NCBI RefSeq assembly: GCF_000430745.1
Contig: NZ_AUMP01000003.1
Location: 1-33,492 of the forward strand
Reading direction: 5' to 3'
Origin: Fictibacillus gelatini DSM 15865
GTDB taxonomy: Bacteria; Bacillota; Bacilli; Bacillales; Fictibacillaceae
DNA: 33,492 nucleotides
A program made the translations under genes and the position numbers. The notes beneath the pieces are model-generated. The model saw only the letters and a program-made list of their open reading frames with translations, did no database searches and was not told the DNA's origin. Shown in pieces: positions 31,373 to 33,492 of the stretch (position 1 is the first letter of the stretch; each line of letters opens with the position of its first letter).

Positions 31373-32593
31373 ATGGACAACTGGATGGATTTGGATAAAA
31401 TATATATGATGTCGGCTTATGAACGACTGCCTGTAGCAATAACCGGGGGGGAAGGTTCGACTCTTTATGATGTAAATGGAAGAGCGTATCTTGATTTATT
31501 TTCCGGTGTTGGCGTTAATTTATTAGGTTACGGTCATCCTGAAATCATGAAAGCGGCAACTGAACAAGTGGCTAATTGCTTACATCTTCCGTTTCACTTT
31601 TTAAACCCTGTAGCAATTAAATATGCGAAAAAACTTGTCGATCATTCATTAAAAGCGGGAAAAGTCTTTTTTACCACTTCTGGTGCGGAGGCGACAGAAT
31701 CAACCATTAAGCTGATCCATAAATTTAAACAAAAAGCAGGGGATGTAAGGGACGGAATTGTCGTATTAAAAAATAGTTTTCATGGACGGACGCTAGGTGC
31801 TCTTCCATTAACGAGACAAAAAGGCGTCTATCAAGATTATCCGTGTCATTCCATTACGATCCATGAAGTTGAACGTGAGGATGTCGACGGATTAGTAAAA
31901 GTGATCCACCAACAACATCCGATTGCTGTTATGATTGAACCTGTCATGGGAAGCGGTGGAATTTACCCATTGTCGGGGGAATATATAAGGAAAATTGAGG
32001 AGCTTTGCCGCGAGAATCATATGCTTTTCATTGTTGATGAAGTTCAATGCGGAATGGGGAGAACCGGAAAATTATTTGCTTATCAGCACCACGGAGTAAC
32101 ACCAGATATTGTACAATTCGGTAAAGGTGCTGGCGGGGGAGCGGCCTTTGGAGGAATTATTGCAGGTCCGCGTGTTCATGACTGTTTTGCCCCGGGAGAT
32201 CATGGCACGACCTTTGCACAGCCTCCTTTAAGCACGGCTTTAGGGCTCGCCGTATTAAAAGTTTTGCTTGATGATGGAATGATGGAAAAAGGGTATGAAA
32301 CGTCTCAATATCTGTATAAAAAGCTCAGTGAGATCCAAAAGAAGCATGCTGATTATATAACGGATCTACGCTATAGCGGGATGATGTTTGGGATGAGTGT
32401 GAATGATACTGCAGCTAACGTGAAAAAAATACAACGGAAATTACTGAATGACGGAATGTTGGTCGACGTGACGCAAGGAAACATTATTCGCCTCTTGCCT
32501 CCACTTGTATTAACGAAGCAAGAAGTAGACCGCTTTATCGATGCATTCCAAAGTCATCTGCCGACACCGGTTCTTGCGGCAATCGGTTGCTAA
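31373..32593 (+). CDS. Class III PLP aminotransferase, acetylornithine transaminase-like
   Basis: This 406-residue enzyme belongs to the acetylornithine/4-aminobutyrate aminotransferase group. Features are LFSGVGVNLLGYGHPEI near residue 42, the phosphate-binding TTSGAEATE, NSFHGRTLGA, FIVDEVQCGMGRTG with the cofactor-binding Asp, and the Schiff-base lysine in VQFGKGAGGG. It could be ArgD, but it stands alone, away from arginine genes. It is controlled by the T-box just upstream, whose specifier looks like alanine rather than arginine, so its substrate is open. The ATG at 31373 follows AGGAGG; a longer frame begins inside the riboswitch and is not real. Confidence 0.88.
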   Translation: MDNWMDLDKIYMMSAYERLPVAITGGEGSTLYDVNGRAYLDLFSGVGVNLLGYGHPEIMKAATEQVANCLHLPFHFLNPVAIKYAKKLVDHSLKAGKVFFTTSGAEATESTIKLIHKFKQKAGDVRDGIVVLKNSFHGRTLGALPLTRQKGVYQDYPCHSITIHEVEREDVDGLVKVIHQQHPIAVMIEPVMGSGGIYPLSGEYIRKIEELCRENHMLFIVDEVQCGMGRTGKLFAYQHHGVTPDIVQFGKGAGGGAAFGGIIAGPRVHDCFAPGDHGTTFAQPPLSTALGLAVLKVLLDDGMMEKGYETSQYLYKKLSEIQKKHADYITDLRYSGMMFGMSVNDTAANVKKIQRKLLNDGMLVDVTQGNIIRLLPPLVLTKQEVDRFIDAFQSHLPTPVLAAIGC

Positions 32594-32637
32594 ATTGAAG
32601 GAGCTGACAAAATATCAGCTCCTTCAAAATTTTTTTG
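32594..32637 (+). terminator. Aminotransferase terminator
   Basis: TTGAAGGAGCTGA (32595-32607) pairs perfectly with TCAGCTCCTTCAA (32615-32627) and is followed by a long T-run. Confidence 0.93.
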
Positions 32638-32708
32638 AAAAGAAAGAAGGATTTTGCAGAATTTTGCCGTATACATAACTTACTTGACGAAAAGGAGTGT
32701 GATCACAT

Positions 32709-33449
32709 ATTCTCGCCATTGAAAGTAAAAGCAAGCAATTGTTGCAACAGGCTGTTTTCCTGCAAGCCTCAGATGTTCACTTCATTCCGAAAAGAAACAA
32801 GGGGGTGGTTCAATTTCGAATTGCAGGCGAGCTTGTTGAAATGGAACAACTTTCATATGGTTATTTTGAAAGATTGATTTCCCATTTTAAATTCCTCTCC
32901 GGCCTTGACATCGGTGAAAAAAGAAGACCTCAAAACGGTTCTATGGACATAATGATCCAACAGAAAATTCTTCATTTGCGCCTATCGACATTGCCTTCCG
33001 CCTATTCTGAAAGTCTGGCCATCCGCTTATTGCCTCAGGAAGAAACCATCGATATGCACCATCTTTCATTATTTCCCGAAAGTGTTGACCAACTTTGTAA
33101 CTTAATGGTACGCGCAAGCGGGCTGATCCTTTTTACAGGGCCGACAGGTTCAGGGAAAACGACCATTTTATATTCACTTTTGCAGTACATCCAATCTCAA
33201 ATGAAGCGGCAAATTGTCACGCTTGAAGATCCAGTCGAAAAAAAAGTCGACTCGTTTTTGCAAATGGAGATTAATGAAAAAGCGGGGATTACGTACGGGG
33301 AAGGTTTTAAATCAATTCTCAGGCATGACCCGGACGTCATTATGATCGGTGAGATAAGGGATGAAGAAACGGCTAAACTTGTGCTGAGAGCGAGCCTTAC
33401 AGGACATCTAGTCATGTTAATAGAACACTATCCAATCAATGGAATTTAA
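32709..33449 (+). pseudogene. comGA: comGA, 3'-truncated and without a standard start codon
   Basis: ComGA is the cytoplasmic ATPase that builds the competence pseudopilus for DNA uptake. N-terminal family features are QASDVHFIP, FKFLSGLDIGEKRRPQNGS and LRLSTLP. The ATPase motifs follow: Walker A GPTGSGKTT, LEDPVE and RHDPDVIMIGEIRDEET. Homology stops at TGHLVM (33417); family proteins continue with a histidine motif and about 100 more residues, but here LIEHYPINGI and a stop follow. At the 5' end the codon aligned with the usual Met is ATT (32709), 11 bp after AAGGAG. The only in-frame standard start is TTG 32739, inside the conserved region. The protein is probably not functional. Confidence 0.85.
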
Positions 33450-33492
33450 CCTCAATTGAAACAGATTCTGGTTTTTTCTCTGTAGACACTTT
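33418..33492. other. Probable foreign (IS?) sequence at the window edge
   Basis: These last 75 bp no longer resemble comGA. They contain TGTAGACA (33481-33488), an octamer also present in the IS1182-like left end (9-16), but no longer match. A different insertion sequence or a rearrangement would explain it; the piece is too short to identify. Confidence 0.4.

Noticed and set aside
32635-32877. Plus-strand 80-residue frame at the start of comGA
   Set aside because: It begins in the aminotransferase terminator and overlaps comGA in another frame; comGA homology is in the other register.

Overview
The window is a piece of a low-to-moderate GC Bacillaceae chromosome. Its backbone follows the order of the Bacillus subtilis ispG (yqfY)-yqfZ ... 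yqgB-yqgC ... sodA-yqgE-pbpA-pstS ... rpmG-yqgN ... yqgQ-glcK ... yqgT ... yqgX-yqgY ... comGA region (order recalled, not searched). A forespore-type cortex endopeptidase gene, a LysM protein of the YqfZ type and a competence ATPase gene point to a spore-forming relative of Bacillus. I cannot name the genus. Both window ends look like insertion-sequence junctions.

Layout. (1) 1-1540: a complete IS1182-like element set against the terminator hairpin of ispG. (2) 1561-5594: ispG and yqfZ (minus), a secreted DUF1002 protein (plus), yqgB (minus) and yqgC (plus). (3) 5675-7145: a tRNA operon (Asn, Met, His, Ile2, Ser, fMet, Phe) with a near-consensus promoter and a strong terminator. In it, truncated tRNA-fMet and tRNA-Phe 5' ends are followed by a shared, unannotated ~80-nt sequence. 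The fMet version is present as three tandem 131-bp copies. (4) 7328-13228: sodA, yqgE, pbpA, an orphan pstS and two small membrane proteins. (5) 13250-21490: a regulatory-looking leader followed by a tight four-gene operon for a cytoplasmic alpha-glucan-like polymer. It encodes HTH-DUF4912, a GH57 branching enzyme fused to a GT4 glycosyltransferase, a sugar nucleotidyltransferase fused to a degenerate phosphomannomutase-like domain, and a GH15 glucoamylase-like hydrolase. (6) 21597-30623: rpmG, yqgN, a DUF92 membrane protein, a MobA-like protein, a tiny membrane protein, an M42 aminopeptidase, yqgQ-glcK, yqgT, small proteins, yqgX, a DUF185 methyltransferase and yqgY. (7) 30750-33492: tRNA-Gln, a consensus promoter, a T-box riboswitch controlling a class III aminotransferase, and a comGA that lacks a normal start codon and is cut off at its 3' end.

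How the genes work together. The operon in (5) has the parts for a self-contained polymer cycle: activated sugar (nucleotidyltransferase), chain growth (GT4), branching (GH57) and breakdown to monomer (GH15). None of the four proteins shows a signal peptide, so the cycle would be intracellular. glcK (glucokinase) further right could re-phosphorylate released glucose.

The two strongest candidates for undescribed biology are the ~80-nt tRNA-associated element, which interrupts two different tRNA genes after the same GAGCA sequence, and the glucan operon with its repeated TGTAGA boxes and inactive-looking phosphomannomutase domain.
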